Origin: Acanthaster planci | Taxonomy: Eukaryota; Echinodermata; Asteroidea; Valvatida; Acanthasteridae | DNA: 64,000 bases | NCBI RefSeq assembly: GCF_001949145.1 | Contig: NW_019091421.1 | Location: 1,214,206 to 1,278,205, forward strand | Reading direction: 5' to 3' | Part shown: piece by piece, positions 27,101 through 38,340 of the stretch | How positions within the stretch are numbered: position 1 is the first letter of the stretch | How the letters are laid out: the number at the start of each line of letters is the position of its first letter | Notes under the pieces: model-generated | Database searches by the model: none | What the model was told of the DNA's origin: nothing | The model's input: only the letters and a program-made list of their open reading frames with translations | Made by a program: the position numbers and the translations under genes

Positions 27101-30100
27101 CGACTGAAGCGCAAGATGATTTCTTTCCATACGGACCTGATGTATGTTTTCTGTATAATCCAAAATCATTAGGCTTTGGAGCTTAAACATATTCTACTGA
27201 TTTTGGAAAAAGGAAAAAACTTAAAACAGTAATGTAGAAGTCCCTAAAACAACACTCAAAACAACAGCTAAATAAAACTGAGAAGCTCAAACATTTATAC
27301 TAAATAATGAATTTTGGGACTTCGGATTCAGTTTGCCATGCATGCCTCCACGGTGCACAAGTACATGTACACGTACATGCATTCTGATGTCAGTTATTCC
27401 ATAGTCTGTAATCTTAGACCATGCTAAGAAACAACCCTGAAGATGGCTTTTTTTTCTTTGAATAATGGACCCAAATGAGAGATTTGACCTTAAATGCCCC
27501 AAGCTGGAGCCAGACCGGTTTCTGTTGGAGGGGTAAGAGGACCCAGCGTGAGACCTTGTTATGATCAAGAGGAGACGTGGGATGGATGTTTACGGCTAAA
27601 GGATAATAAATTGGGAAGAAGAGGAGTGCGAAGGGAGCTCCAAAATTGATCTTGGTCTGGACACAAATCAATATCTGGTTCGAACTAAATACTAAATAAG
27701 GACAGAGAAAACTTATACCGTGAGAAATGACATAAACATGAAAGAACTCACTTTAGACGGATGGTATTGTGATGACAAATCATAACACGTTTAGTTATAA
27801 ATGATATATCGGTATATATGTATATGCACCTCTGTAGTGTTGCTGACAAGCATATATATGTATATGTACATCATCTAATAATAAGATAATTTCTTTTTTT
27901 TGCGCAGGAAGTTAAAAAAGGAATTAATACGTTAACAAATCCATAGACAGATTTCCCTTTAACATAAGAAGGTGGCAGCACCAACATCAACAGACATGTA
28001 CATGTATTACTGTAGGGAGTACTATTCTGGAAGGTACATGTAGTTCTCGTTTGATAGGGAATCACTTTGAACATTTCATTCGGGCAATCTGAGAAAGCGT
28101 TCACCTCATCAGGAATTTCAAACAAAAACAATCGATGTACTCTTGCTCACTATATACAAGAACAGAGATTCAGCCATGTCCTTTTATCACAGATGAATGG
28201 AATGTTCCATACATGTGTACACGTACATCAATGAACTTACAATTTTCACCCCTCAGTGTAAAACTAATGACCAAAGCATCCCCCCTTACGAAAATGGGGG
28301 ACCTGTGCCACCTGTGCAGTGCTGAAATGCTGTCTGGGCATGAAGACAGAAAGCCTGCCTTATGATATTTCAAGTCCACGCACCGCAGGCTGTGGAACTT
28401 ACCCGCACTTTACTGGGATTTGGCTCCAAGAGTCCTCCCTTTTTTGTCTTCTGGCGGGCCCAAATCTTTCACAAATAAATTGGGCATTATCGGGCTTGGC
28501 CAGCTATTCAGATGGGATCTGGAATGTTTGTTGTGGGGTTTGAGGGATGGGAGTTGGAGTCTGCAGGGAAGGCTCTATGACTATACTGCAGGTGCCAAGA
28601 GATCGTAAATGGATGGCAAAATGACTTCATTCCAAAACTTCCCCATCTGACAGCAAAAGCTTTGAGATGGCCTGTGCTTTTTCCTTTTTAACTTGAAAGA
28701 AATTCTCTTTAAACTTTTTGGCGAATTGAACAAAATGAAAATGGGCTTCTTACAAAAAAACAAACCAAAAACAAACAACCCAAAACAAACACTGGAATTG
28801 GTTACCTTAAAATTGCAATTGCAGCTCCCCCAAATGTTGATGTATAAATCCTCACCTACTGAGAGCTAAAACAATCACCCCGATGGGACAGAATCAAAAG
28901 TTTCCGAATGTCAATGAAAACATCCATTCAACCTCCACCCTCAATTTGGCCTCTGAAGTCTTTGCCTTCTGATTTTGCAAGACGGGACTTCCTGTCAATT
29001 CTTTGGGGGGAAACAGCATTGATGGGCAACCTCCGACCCAGACACCTATCACTAAACACCCCAGTCTGTGTCAGTGTCGAGGGCACAGGCAGAATAATAA
29101 AACCTTTTGTTCCCCAGTGTAGCGTTCCTGGCTTTGATTCAGGGACAAATTGGACACGGGATGATGGAGGGGGGGAGGGTGATCAGGCTTGTCCGGGTGC
29201 TTCTATCAAATTTGCTTTTTTGGAGGAAAGCTCACAGTTGTCAATGTCAGTCGATGACTAGTTTGCGAGTGTTTAACCAATCAGAATCCACTGATATACA
29301 GGTGGGGCGATAAGTAAGGTCCTTGTTTGGACTAGGGTTGAGGGAGACAGGAGAAAAAGGCAACCTTGGCTTGTGGGTCACTGCAAAAAACACATCCAGC
29401 AGTTTGGGATTAACGGGACTTCCTCTCGCTACCATTTGGAGATCATTACAGGCAACGGTGGTTAGATTTCCTTGGTCTAGTTGGACGATAGAGACATGAT
29501 GGTTACATTTATCCCAAGGAGAAAAAAAGCCAGTTAATTCTTAATCTAATATAGTGCTTAAACACTTCCATTCCTCTGAAACCACAAACACTAACATGTG
29601 ATCACAAATCCTGCTTGAATGATTTGGATATAAAAGATATAACCCAGAAACTTCTGGTAGATGGTACATGGGTTCGAAACTATCATACTCTCTTTTTTCC
29701 ATTCTGTTTTTTTAATAAATGGGATATGAGGATTTGACAGCAAGCCTAAATACATATAGCTGGCCCAAGGGCCGGTGGGTAGTTGGCCCACAGGCTAGTG
29801 GGTGGTAGACTCTTTCGGGCAATGAGAAAATACACCCCCTAGAGGCGGCTACATGTAGCTTGCACCAGGTAATAGGCCCCCATTGGGTTGGTACCTAGGC
29901 CCCTTGACAATAGTAAACAGCTGCAAAATGTTTGAAAAAAGAAAAAGAAAAACTTGGTCCTTGTCATAATAAACTGAATTTAAGTTCTTCTGAAAGCTTA
30001 CTCTTGTATTAATACACAGTTGCAATTAATTTGAAGAGGCCCTTTTTGATGAGACAAAAAGGAGGGTGTAGAACTCAACACAAAGTTAGAATTAAAAGTG

Positions 30101-33100
30101 TTCCCCCAAAAGCAAACATACAATGTACAAAAGTAAAACAAACATGAGAGGAAATTGGAGTTTGTGACATTTTGACATGAAAATGAAGTCACCAAATATC
30201 GACTTCAGGGGGAAAAAAGTGCCTTGATTCTTTCCACTCTCTCATTTACTTGGCCTCATTCCTCAGGAACACTGTTAATAGCCTGAGAGATTTCATTGCT
30301 GTATCTTACTCATCCAGAATTACACAAATACGCAAAGAAATTCTTTTCACATTTTGTTTTGTTGTAACAAACATGCCGTTAGTCCTCATTTTGGCTCCTG
30401 CTGAACTTTGCATCTTAAAGGTTTACTCTATGCTGTTCACTCAAATGACACAAAAAGGTTCAACTTCTGAACTTATACCAAATTCCCAAACGTTGGTTTT
30501 CTCAGAACAATCAGCTAAGCAAGCCCTACGGTTGTTTTTACACATATCATTGATTTGGCATCTAAGAATTTTGAAATGGAAAACCCCTGGCATACAATTT
30601 TTGTTCTGTCTTCTATTTTTGGTTGAATGTCCCCTGTGGACGACAATATTACAGGAGCGAAATCAAATTACACGAGATTGAGGTATTTTTTTTTGTGATG
30701 ACCATGCGCATTACAAATCATAGCTGACGACATTCGAACACCGAAGCCAAAAAGGTGGTCCTTTATTTATCCTCTTAATAAATGAAGCGCAGGTGTTTTC
30801 TCCCGAAGGACCCGGTCTTACCATGCTTGTAGTTCCAAAGCAGTTACTGAGAAATACATGAGTGATTTTGTGTAATGTTTCCCGACGGATGAAACACTTT
30901 TTATGTCCTGAGCGCTTCCTTTGTGAAGTTCAAGGGGTTAAGGTGTAGGATGGGTGGGGGGGGGCTGCGTTATTGGGTCTAATGGCTCAATTTGTGTCTG
31001 GAGTGTGATGGCAGAATCAAATACAGACTGGACAGGGTTGTGTTCCACCCTTAATGACTTTCTGGACTGGTTCTCTCGGATGAACACCAACGGAGAAATA
31101 CATACATTGTCATTTCTTTCATTACATTTCTAGGCTATCGATGGGTCTCAAGAGAAGACATACATGTACAGTATTATGGTCCCCTCACTCAAAAAAGGGA
31201 TGCCAATTGAATGAAGAAACTAACTGGTCAAGTTTTCTTTGTAGACATTGGCACTGCTAACAAGATTCACAAACCTCCTTCATCCCTTCCCTAAAGAAAT
31301 TGAAATATATCAGTATGTTTCTGCTGTGGATATGTAAAAAATATTACAAGCTTAAATTATGAAAAGGTCTAGAAGGTCTGGAAAACGTATTCAACAAAGA
31401 AATTCTACAGAAATTCTTTGCATAAGAATGATTGCTTTGCACCAGTTAGTCCATTCAGTCTTGTTTATGTATACATGTACATACATGTAGAGTACATGTA
31501 CAGAACATCTCTCTATCCAAGGTATAACATTTTACTTTTAGAGCTTGAACAGATGAGCACGAAGCCCAAAACAAAACACCGAAATAAAAACCAATTTAGA
31601 TTTCTAAGGAGACAGTCCGCCCAAAAAAACAACTTCAAACCAAAGAGACCACAATCCGCCATGAACTTCAAGAGACACAACAGGGCTAAGAACCAACAGT
31701 CTAGCCCATGAAGTTGAGCTGGCCAGGGGAATACCTGTGCAGCATACCTGCACGTAGCCTGAGCAGGGTGCAAACCTATCACCAAGAGGGTCAGACGCAG
31801 GGGGACTCTGGCTCGCCCCCGGCTCCTCGGTGCACCCCACCACCCACTCACACTGACACGTGGCGGGCACGTGTCACATGACAGTTACTGGGGAGGGGCT
31901 AGGCCTGAGCTTGCTGAGGCTAAGCGGAGGTGTATAGCATGGTGAATGGGGGGGAAGGAGAGGAAGAAAGGAAACCTTGGCGATTAGGAAGAGATTTGTT
32001 TGTTTGGGCACATGGGGAAAATGAAGGGTAGGGTCGGGGTTGAGCTTGCATGATTGTTGGTTAGCTCACAGAAATATCGTGTTTGAAGCCACACAATGGT
32101 ACACCAGTACGTGTAGGTGCTCACAACTTCACAGGAACAGAACATGTTTTCCCATTCATTATAACTAATGAGGGTTTTGAGGTCTCAGATCTTAAATTTA
32201 AAGCGAAATGCAGATTTCTTTAGAAATTTAAGAAATTCGGTTAACTCTGGGTGGGAAGCAATAAAGTACGGCCAACAGTTCACATAAAAAGAAAAGGCAC
32301 AGATCCTTGGGTCATAGAGAGTAAAAAATAACTAGGCCTACATGTATGTACAGAGTTAGAAAGAAAGACCACCTAGATTAGCAGGGGACCAGTCAGATGC
32401 TGTACAAATGATGCAACATCTTGGCCGGTGACCCTTTTTTTCCCCAGCAGCAATACCAAGCAGACCCCTGACAGGATAAATTAGCCTGACAAGTTTGGCT
32501 GTTGTTTTTATGATTGGAGTGAAAGATGACCTCGGGAACGCTGGGTTGATAACGGGCACATGCTGCTACGGGGCACAGTTTCATTCCCCATCCCCCCTCG
32601 TCATCGTCATATTATGTAAATTTACACCTAGGAGGGACTTTGGGATTTATTTTCTTTATGATTATGCAAACTTCTGTGGAGTTAAGGAATGCAAATTTTT
32701 CTGATATCTCCAACGGGCCATTCATGCATATGCACACCAACGTGGCAACGCAGCACCTACGGGAGAGGTGTATCCTTTGTTTCATGAACAAAGTGAAGGC
32801 TGAGGTGGGATGTGCTTTGTGCAATCTTTCTTGATCACATGCCAACTGAGTATTCAAGGATGACATGTTTTGGAACCTGTAGCTCATGGAGATTTTCAGG
32901 ACTTGAATTCTTTTCAATGCCACACCATCCATGAAATGATGAAGTGCAAGTATACTGTACATGCCCTTGTCTTGTTCGGCACATCCACGTACACTAAGAC
33001 CTAGACCCATTTCACAATATGACTGAAACATAACAGCAGGCATACAAATAAGACCCTGTTCTTGGCTCCAACCACAGCACGCCTACACACATCTTGCAAT

Positions 33101-36100
33101 AATGTACATGTATTATTTCATCCTCTCAAACAGTCAGCAAGACAGACCCTACCAAATGGTTCCAACCTGTGCCTCACCAGCAGTACACCAAGCCAGAGAA
33201 AGCCAAGAAAACCTTGGCGTTTCACCAGGAATATGGCCAGATAGCCTTCCCTTATCAGCACTCAGGGGTTCCCTTTGTGTATAAACTTGTCAGAATTGGA
33301 GGCAAAGCGACCGTATAAAACCATAATCCACTCCAAGCCCAAGGGGGCTTGAAGGGGTTGAGAGGGGCAGAGCATCACTAGAACCTGGTACGAAGAATTT
33401 CTCAAAGCTCTTGTCTTAAACATAGTTAATTTTTTTTGGGGGGGGGGAACCAGCCCACCCCTCACCACATTGTTTGACTTTTCAAAGTGCAGGGAGATTA
33501 GCCAACCCAGTGCATGTGCAAGAAAACAGAGAAATCGCTAGTTTTTCCCCCCATCAGTTTCTGACTTAATACAGAAAACTTCTTTACCCAGTTTATAACT
33601 AAGTAGAGAAATTAAAAAAGCATGTTTTCAAATGTCCAACAATCAAAATTACATGCATCTAGAGAACATTTTTGGTTTTGCAAATACTACATGTACAATT
33701 ATGAGTTCAATAATAAATATACTTTCTAGAATCTAAACTGCAACACCAAACAAGAAAGAAAATCACACTGGCTGGGCTTTTCTGTTGGGCCTTGCCTTAC
33801 CCTCATTTGAGTCCTAAATTCCTGAACTGTTGGAGAATTTAGAAGTGTCAAACTTCAAACATCAACTGAGGTGCAGGTAACAGTAACATCATGTTCACAT
33901 TCACTCCAATTCTTAAAGCTAGCAGTACATGTATGACTTGGGGAGCTGTAACTCCAGTTACCAGAAGTTTGGAATCCTTACACAAAACTGGCTAAATTAA
34001 AGGACTCCTGCTTGGGGATTCTGCTGAGCTGGCAAGCCTATCTGATCGCTATCATCTGATCCATTAATGGCTCCCCAAGGGGGATGTGGGGGGGGGAGGG
34101 AATGGAGGCTCAACATCATCACAGTATGAGTCAAGTGTGCATTGTCTCACAAAGAGAAAGTGAAACCCATTGTTGAAGGGAAGCAACTGGCCCCACCACG
34201 AAGGGATTTTGCAATGACCCAAACTGTGCAGTGTTTGTTCTGAGTGGATGATGTATTGTTGGAGTTGATATGAGTGGGAGGGCATAAAAATAAGACATCA
34301 TCCGTTTTGAGGACTTGGACATTTGCACCATCTTACAAACCTTTAAACCCTAAACGTTACTGAACCATTAAACCTCAAGTTTCTTAGTAACACGGCTGTC
34401 CTCAGAATACTCACACTGCCATAACTCATACTTGCAAAGGCAACTGATAAATGAACCAAGGTTATTTGGCAGTTGAACAATTAATTTCATAGTGCAAATA
34501 AATAATTTCTTTCTGGGTTGCCAAAGGAATCATTCTGAAGGCATGTCAAGGAAACGCACAAGGAAAATGTGTTTCCAACGTGAACAGTCCAGCTGGAGTT
34601 AAGTCAACTGTAAGAAGGTTTGGGAGTTCGCTATCAGTCAAGGATGGCAACACTGACATCTCAATTAAATGATGATCTTGGACAAGGCTCAAAAGATGAC
34701 ATCCTGCAAATGCTGTGATAAATCTCCCAGACGAGACAGCCAACCCGCAGAAATCATGTCATTAAGGAGGTTGGAGAGGAGTTGCTGGTGGTAAAGAGGG
34801 ACGGGGGTGGGGACGCGGAGAATTTAGGAGGAGAAAAAAATATGGCAGTCGCCAACACATGGGATGATAAATCTCTAGGGGTGGAGAAAAATAACATTAG
34901 GATCTGGTGATGTTGGCAAGGTTGGAGGCAACAGACTGTGGAAAAGACAGATGAGGGAAAGAATGAGAATAGACAGAACTAAAAACATCTCCCAAAATGT
35001 CAGGATTTACATGCATTTCCAGACATAAAGGAAAAAGCAAAATGCTCAAACCTTAGCATAGGATGACAACACAAGTTAAAGGTCACATGAGATGACCGAA
35101 GCACTTTGCTGTGCAGAAGAATTGCAACCTCCAACAAGCATAAGTAATCCCTCAATGACAGGGCTGTATTCTTTCCATCTGGATGCAAATTACGAATTTG
35201 CTTATAGCTGGTTTTGACTGTAACCAGCAAAACCTCTGATATAATTTGTGCAGAATTTTGCAAGGTGCAAGCCTGATGTGCTTACAAAGTAATCTAGCTG
35301 TTTCCTTTTTCACTGGTTACTTCCTGAAATATCTTGTTTCAGCCGTGAAGATTTTAATTGGTGGCCTGCCTAGTGCTTCCCAGAAGAATCCTCAAGCAAG
35401 AGTCTCCTCTCAGTGATGCGCGCCCCATCCTCTTGCGTAAGATAGCAAAAATCAAGTGTGAAGAGCCTGCAAGGTGAGAGGGTGACGACAAGAAAGGTCA
35501 GCGGAGATGTACCATGCATAGAGGACGGCTGCCATCCTCGGATGATGCTCTCCCCTGCTGAGACAGCAACAATGAGGGAGGAGATTGCCAAGTCCGCATC
35601 CTGGTGTGGTGTTACTGGGCCAGCGACGACACATGTTTGGCGTCCTCATCAGCCTCCCTGTCTGTCCCTCGCTCTCTCATCTCATCATCATCATCATCAT
35701 GCCGCGGTGGCATTCCATCCTCCCGAAGGCCAACAGGTGTGCGTAATCAGATGCGGGGATGACACCTCCTCCCACACTGGAGCGCATCACTTCCCAACTT
35801 GGCCCCCCAGGACCATCTCCACTTAATTGACTGTCACTGTCTCCAGGTGACAGAAAAGGTCCACTGTTTTTCCTCACTCTCCTCATCTTCTTTTCTCCCC
35901 TCCCTCCTTGCTAGCTGGCCATAATTACATTGTGAAGTGATTGCAAGATGTAAAGACACACATGCAATTTCCTCAGGGAATTTGTTGTCGAAGATGTGGC
36001 AGTATCTAAGCAACAGTCACCACCGTTTCAAAGACGAGAGCAACAGTTGCAGCCAAAGCAAATGGTCACAGGCACAAGGTATCGTCAATCACTCTACATG

Positions 36101-37129
36101 TACACCTCCAGAACAATGAGGCTTTTTTACTTCATTATGAGAAAATGCAGATGATCTCATACAACAGCAAAACAAACACTCTGGGTTGAAAACTGCACTT
36201 ACTTCACTGGGACCCCCCGCAAGAAAAAATTTTCCAAGTGCAGCAGCAGCAAAAGACCCAATGTCTGACACGAGCACTCGCCAAACTATCCACCCAAGAT
36301 TCAGTATACTCGTTCTCTTTCAAGTAAGAACCATTCTGGCTTTTCCCTTTAAAATCTCAGCCCAATTGCTCCAGGGGATCACACATGAATTTGATCCTTC
36401 TGTCGCGTGTGCATCAACCACAGTGCATGATAACCTATAACAGCGCTGGAATGCTTCACCACAATCTTTTTATCGGAAAAAATTGGATTTTTTTTTTTTC
36501 CATTTTGATGGTTTGGCCTCATTTTTTTAGGAGTACATCATGGGTAAATTTACCATGCGGGCTATTTGAGTGAATTTCTCAGATGGCAGAGGGCATCTAG
36601 CCATCTATGCCAAAAATTTTTAAAGTCTGATGCTATCTGCAACTAATTTACTCTACTAGGGTACAGCAGATGGTCTGTACCAGTACTCATCCAGTTAGTC
36701 AGAAAGTGGTCATGTGGGGTCATTTTAGATTTCTCAAAGTAATATTAAATAGTACCTGAGGAAACCAAAAACAAAACACCATTGAAGAACTGCTATCAGG
36801 AATGAATTCATCCAAGAAGCAGCAACAAGCACGACAACAATTCATAAATTCTACAATTTTTTTGTCATTTTGATCGATAGTAAAGTCAAAGAAAATGTGG
36901 ACAAAAATCTGTTAAACTTGTGTTTTACTTTCGTCTTTCACAATAAATCTCATTTGAAGAAGAGCGAATTGTGAAGAGGTTGGGACACAAATGCTCAAGG
37001 TGGAGTGGAAAGAATAGTTTGGACTTACACTTTTTGTCTTGCTTTTCCAGTTCCTTGCTCTTCTTGCTCTTCTTGCTCCGCTTCTGTTTCTGTTTCTTAG
37101 TCATGTACGCTGCCGGGCCGGTAACCATA
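1..37129 (-). CDS. MRTF: Myocardin-related transcription factor (MRTF/MKL), 6 exons, 3' end outside window
   Basis: Spliced gene read right to left: 37129-37029, 17788-17723, 15877-15822, 4476-4401, 2616-2452, 2086-171, continuing past position 1. The join gives 793 codons without a stop. In the family, three N-terminal RPEL motifs bind G-actin and hold the protein in the cytoplasm; when actin polymerises it enters the nucleus and activates SRF target genes for cytoskeleton and muscle. Seen here: RPEL1 (about residues 42-56), RPEL2 (84-97), RPEL3 (128-141), an IKQE SUMO-type motif (256-259), basic B1 region (295-321), Gln-rich stretch (337-358), SAP domain (434-467), leucine zipper (633-663) and PPNY (784-787). 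The family's C-terminal transactivation domain is not in the window. All five internal junctions agree in phase (1,1,0,1,1). Family identity is very secure; the first exon is the least certain part. Confidence 0.95.
171..2086 (-). CDS. MRTF: MRTF large exon: B1 basic region, Q-rich, SAP, leucine zipper, PPxY
   Basis: The exon starts after a minus-strand acceptor (cttgacacag, AG at 2087-2088) and ends at CAG|gtaaaa (gt at 169-170), 638 complete codons plus two bases finishing the Asp begun in the previous exon. In order it holds an acidic Ser-rich segment, a Gln run, ITIKQEP (SUMO-type), the basic B1 region with KFHEYKPPNEQ that in vertebrates contacts SRF and importin, a second Gln-rich stretch, an Ala-rich linker, a SAP domain at 1149-1250 (LEDMKVSELKLELKNRG and onward) for DNA/chromatin binding, Ser/Thr-Pro-rich sequence, a leucine zipper at about 560-653 for dimerisation, and PPPNYEEAV. 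The SAP, zipper and PPxY order is diagnostic of the family. A second possible donor (aag|gtatgc, exon end 155) would add five codons plus one base and change the phase. Opposite-strand ORFs here are shadows. Confidence 0.96.
2087..2451 (-). other. MRTF intron between RPEL3 exon and large exon
   Basis: 365-bp intron, gtgagg...cacag. It contains a CTCF-like word at 2389-2401 (minus strand CACTAGAGGGCGC). No coding signal. Confidence 0.9.
2389..2401 (-). promoter_or_regulatory. CTCF-like motif
   Basis: Minus strand reads CACTAGAGGGCGC, fitting the core CASYAGRKGGCGC known for animal CTCF at every position. It sits in a short intron. Binding is not shown, and the word could belong to an old repeat. 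Confidence 0.35.
2452..2616 (-). CDS. MRTF: MRTF exon with RPEL3
   Basis: 165-nt exon between acceptor tgcttttccag (AG at 2617-2618) and donor AAAG|gtgagg (gt at 2450-2451). It codes for 54 full codons, from TNVDPLVNATQQRLKRSRLE through the third actin-binding motif NRPGPLELIEGNIL to ALVEQAVK. RPEL3 keeps the full RPxxxEL core and closely resembles vertebrate MRTF RPEL3. The LKRSRLEQDLDTKI helix before it is the conserved partner helix. Entry phase 1 (two bases complete Asp) and exit phase 1 match both neighbours. Confidence 0.96.
2617..4400 (-). other. MRTF intron between RPEL2 and RPEL3 exons
   Basis: 1.8-kb intron, gtaggc...tccag. It holds a short CA repeat (about 2776-2789) and a G-rich tract (3051-3067). 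Several 60-110-codon ORFs on both strands look random. Confidence 0.9.
4401..4476 (-). CDS. MRTF: MRTF exon with RPEL2
   Basis: 76-nt exon between acceptor tttcatttgtag (AG at 4477-4478) and donor GCAG|gtaggc (gt at 4399-4400). It codes for VGDSLQRKIRLRPEKSHLVN followed by QHILA and the first base of Asp. This is the second RPEL motif with the basic QRKIRLR stretch that in vertebrates belongs to the actin-masked nuclear import signal. The core reads RPEKSHL: His stands where RPxxxEL has Glu, which is unusual. Entry phase 0 fits the upstream exon ending in ERAK. Confidence 0.93.
7662..7674 (+). promoter_or_regulatory. CTCF-like motif, weaker
   Basis: CATTAGAGGGCGC, one mismatch to the same core, on the opposite strand to the 2.4 kb word. 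Confidence 0.25.
8461..8700. repeat. Degenerate GAY/GTGA-rich repeat
   Basis: Stretch dominated by imperfect GATGA, GACGGTGA and AATGACAATGAC units. A similar GAT/GAC-rich stretch lies at 51740-51880. Decayed microsatellite; the ORFs it opens are not taken as genes. Confidence 0.5.
10196..10247. repeat. 26-bp tandem duplication
   Basis: Two adjacent 26-bp copies (10196-10221 and 10222-10247) that begin TGATCATATT and end GGTGCAGAAAACA, differing at two positions. Confidence 0.85.
10471..10535 (+). repeat. tRNA-derived SINE head or tRNA pseudogene
   Basis: An A-box-like word (TAGTCTAATGG, from about 10473) and a B-box-like word (GGTTCAACCCC, about 10522-10532) lie some 40 bp apart, the spacing of an internal RNA polymerase III promoter. 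The intervening sequence does not obviously fold as a clean cloverleaf, so a SINE or pseudogene is more likely than an active tRNA gene. Confidence 0.45.
13795..13911 (-). repeat. Interspersed repeat family A, copy 1
   Basis: Read on the minus strand it begins GACCTCTATCATAGGGCAGC and continues with CATCTTGCT, CAAAGCAATGT, a purine-rich part and TTGCCAATG. The same ordered blocks occur on the plus strand at 48724-48860. Possibly part of a larger decayed transposon; type unknown. Confidence 0.6.
15822..15877 (-). CDS. MRTF: MRTF exon, RPEL1-RPEL2 linker
   Basis: 56-nt exon between acceptor ttgtttcttttcag (AG at 15878-15879) and donor AAAG|gtaact (gt at 15820-15821). Its product, LKASPGFHEQRQRLERAK, matches the conserved vertebrate linker with FHEQR and LERAR between RPEL1 and RPEL2. 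The first two bases (CT) complete a Pro codon begun by the C at the end of the RPEL1 exon, giving the family signature IMPPLK. The start of the following intron runs into a copy of the palindromic word ACATGTA common in this window. Confidence 0.93.
15878..17722 (-). other. MRTF intron between RPEL1 and linker exons
   Basis: 1.85-kb intron, gtaagt...tttcag. It contains a perfect 9-bp stem with a 6-nt loop at 16528-16551 and no coding signal. Confidence 0.9.
16528..16551. repeat. Perfect 9-bp stem, 6-nt loop
   Basis: AAAGCCTGG TCCTCG CCAGGCTTT, within an MRTF intron. Function unknown; possibly chance. Confidence 0.6.
17723..17788 (-). CDS. MRTF: MRTF exon with RPEL1
   Basis: 66-nt exon between acceptor ctttcttcaacag (AG at 17789-17790) and a strong donor CTC|gtaagt (gt at 17721-17722). 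It codes for LALRLKLRRPREELVSQGIM followed by P and the first base of the next Pro. This is RPEL1; the segment REELVSQGIMPP is a hallmark of MRTF proteins. As in vertebrates, Arg stands at the Pro position of the RPxxxEL core (RRPREEL). It needs one base from upstream to finish its first codon (xTA); the T at the end of the 37 kb exon gives Leu and fits the phase. Confidence 0.95.
17789..37028 (-). other. Proposed MRTF first intron (19.2 kb)
   Basis: Bounded by gtaagt at 37028 and ttcaacag at 17789. Mostly AT-rich sequence with poly-G tracts, a TCA trinucleotide run (about 35678-35700) and many TACATGTA words. The 165-codon minus ORF at 22586-23083 and the 143-codon plus ORF at 30250-30681 show no recognisable domain. 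If the 37 kb exon is wrong, part of this region is 5' flank or holds another first exon. Confidence 0.5.
35678..35700. repeat. TCA trinucleotide microsatellite
   Basis: About seven consecutive TCA units (TCTCATCATCATCATCATCA). Confidence 0.9.
37029..37129 (-). CDS. MRTF: Probable MRTF first coding exon, Lys-rich N-terminus
   Basis: Candidate exon 19 kb upstream of RPEL1. It ends at AAAAAGT|gtaagt (gt at 37027-37028), a near-perfect donor whose phase 1 matches the RPEL1 exon. From ATG at 37128 it codes for 33 residues: MVTGPAAY, then a Lys/Ser-rich run (MTKKQKQKRSKKSKKSKELE) and KQDKK. The chosen left limit is a possible acceptor ccttttctcctag just before that ATG. If the exon instead begins at a transcription start further right, in-frame ATGs at 37173 and 37104 are alternatives and the frame stays open upstream past 37250. 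Vertebrate MRTF and myocardin also have alternative first exons feeding RPEL1. No family homology is visible in these residues, so the call rests on splice site, phase and position. Confidence 0.5.
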
Positions 37130-38340
37130 CTAGGAGAAAAGGCAATGGCAAAGGCTCGCGCTAACAAACTCATGCAGAATTGCTCCGTTCTCACTGGTTC
37201 CCCGCAGGCATGGAATCGGCAACGCGGTGGACTTTGACGGAGAAATGGCGTCCCGGCGAGGGCTCGGAGAAATGGAAAGTGGAAAAACTGATGGAATGTA
37301 CGGTGAAGACGGGCTGCCCCGGGGAGAGCCGTGCTCGGAGGAGGGTGGAGTCCTCAAAGTGGTGGGTGCTGGGTACTGTCGACTGCTGGGTACCGCTTTC
37401 TGGAAAAGCCACCCGGAACATTTAAATGCCCACCTCACTGATGTTGCTTGTGGAATGACGTCTTAGAATGATCACGAGTGTAGAGAACAGAAACATAAAG
37501 AGTTCCAAGATATTTGGTGATATCCAATAAGACAAGTGTCTGGGAGAACAACACCAAAAAAATTGCTGGCAAGACAACAAAATAATTTTAAAAAGAGGAC
37601 AGGAAGAGAGCCTAGAAACAGCACCCTTGAAAAAAGATGCATCTAAGGGGGACAGCTACTACAGAACAGAAGACACAGCTGGCAGCAGGCAGCACACACA
37701 CCACCACTAGGCTACTGCTTTATGTTAGCGACCAATCTCGGGCCAAAACAGCTGAGCGGACTGGTAGGCTAATGTTTATGCAAGTAGGGCTCCCTGATGT
37801 AGTCCACTTATTGGCTGGCCAATGAGGGGGAAAAAAGTTCACATTCCACAGCAGCCTCCGCCTCCTCTCCTCTCTCTCTCTCTGTCTCTCTCTGGCTGGC
37901 GTGTGCCGCTGGCAGTGGTGTCTTGGTATTGTCATTAATCAGTTGGTGATGGAGTGGGAGCAAGCCTGCCATGCGACCAGACCAGCGGCTGCCCTGAGAG
38001 AAGCTGGAAAGAAAAAAGTTGCTTGGTGCCTGGTGTCTCAGGGACCAATCCCGGAGCCGGGATCCTGGGGTTGAGGGGGGGCATTAGGGAGGGAGGGAGC
38101 TAGGCCAACTCTCCAAGGATGCAAATGAGAGGTGACAGCCGGAGTGTGGCTACCCAGCAGGGGGGCTCCTTGTGCTCCAAGCCAGGCACACGCCGGTTAG
38201 CCCAGGACTTGGTGCTAGGCCACACCCCTTTTGCATCTCACAGAGACCCAGGCACCCTGCAAGCATGGCACACACGCTCCTGGGTACCCCATGTACCACC
38301 AACGGATGTGGTGGTGGATGTTAGAGATACTGCTTGAGAT
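37130..38340 (-). promoter_or_regulatory. Possible MRTF promoter-proximal region
   Basis: Immediately upstream of the Lys-rich exon, 37190-37440 is visibly richer in G+C and CpG than its surroundings, and a CT/GA tract lies at about 37860-37895. Animal promoters often look like this, but no TATA box, initiator or CArG box could be assigned, and the splice-acceptor-like sequence at 37130 leaves open that transcription starts further right. Confidence 0.25.

Noticed and set aside
30250-30681. 143-codon plus-strand ORF
   Set aside because: Begins at a non-ATG codon, shows no domain, and lies in ordinary intronic sequence.
37130-37438. 102-codon minus-strand ORF just upstream of the first MRTF exon
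   Set aside because: No resemblance to MRTF N-termini, overlaps another open frame of similar length, and is explained by local GC richness.
37130-38340. SRF CArG box (CC(A/T)6GG) for MRTF autoregulation
   Set aside because: I looked for the 10-base word near the proposed first exon and found only near-misses.
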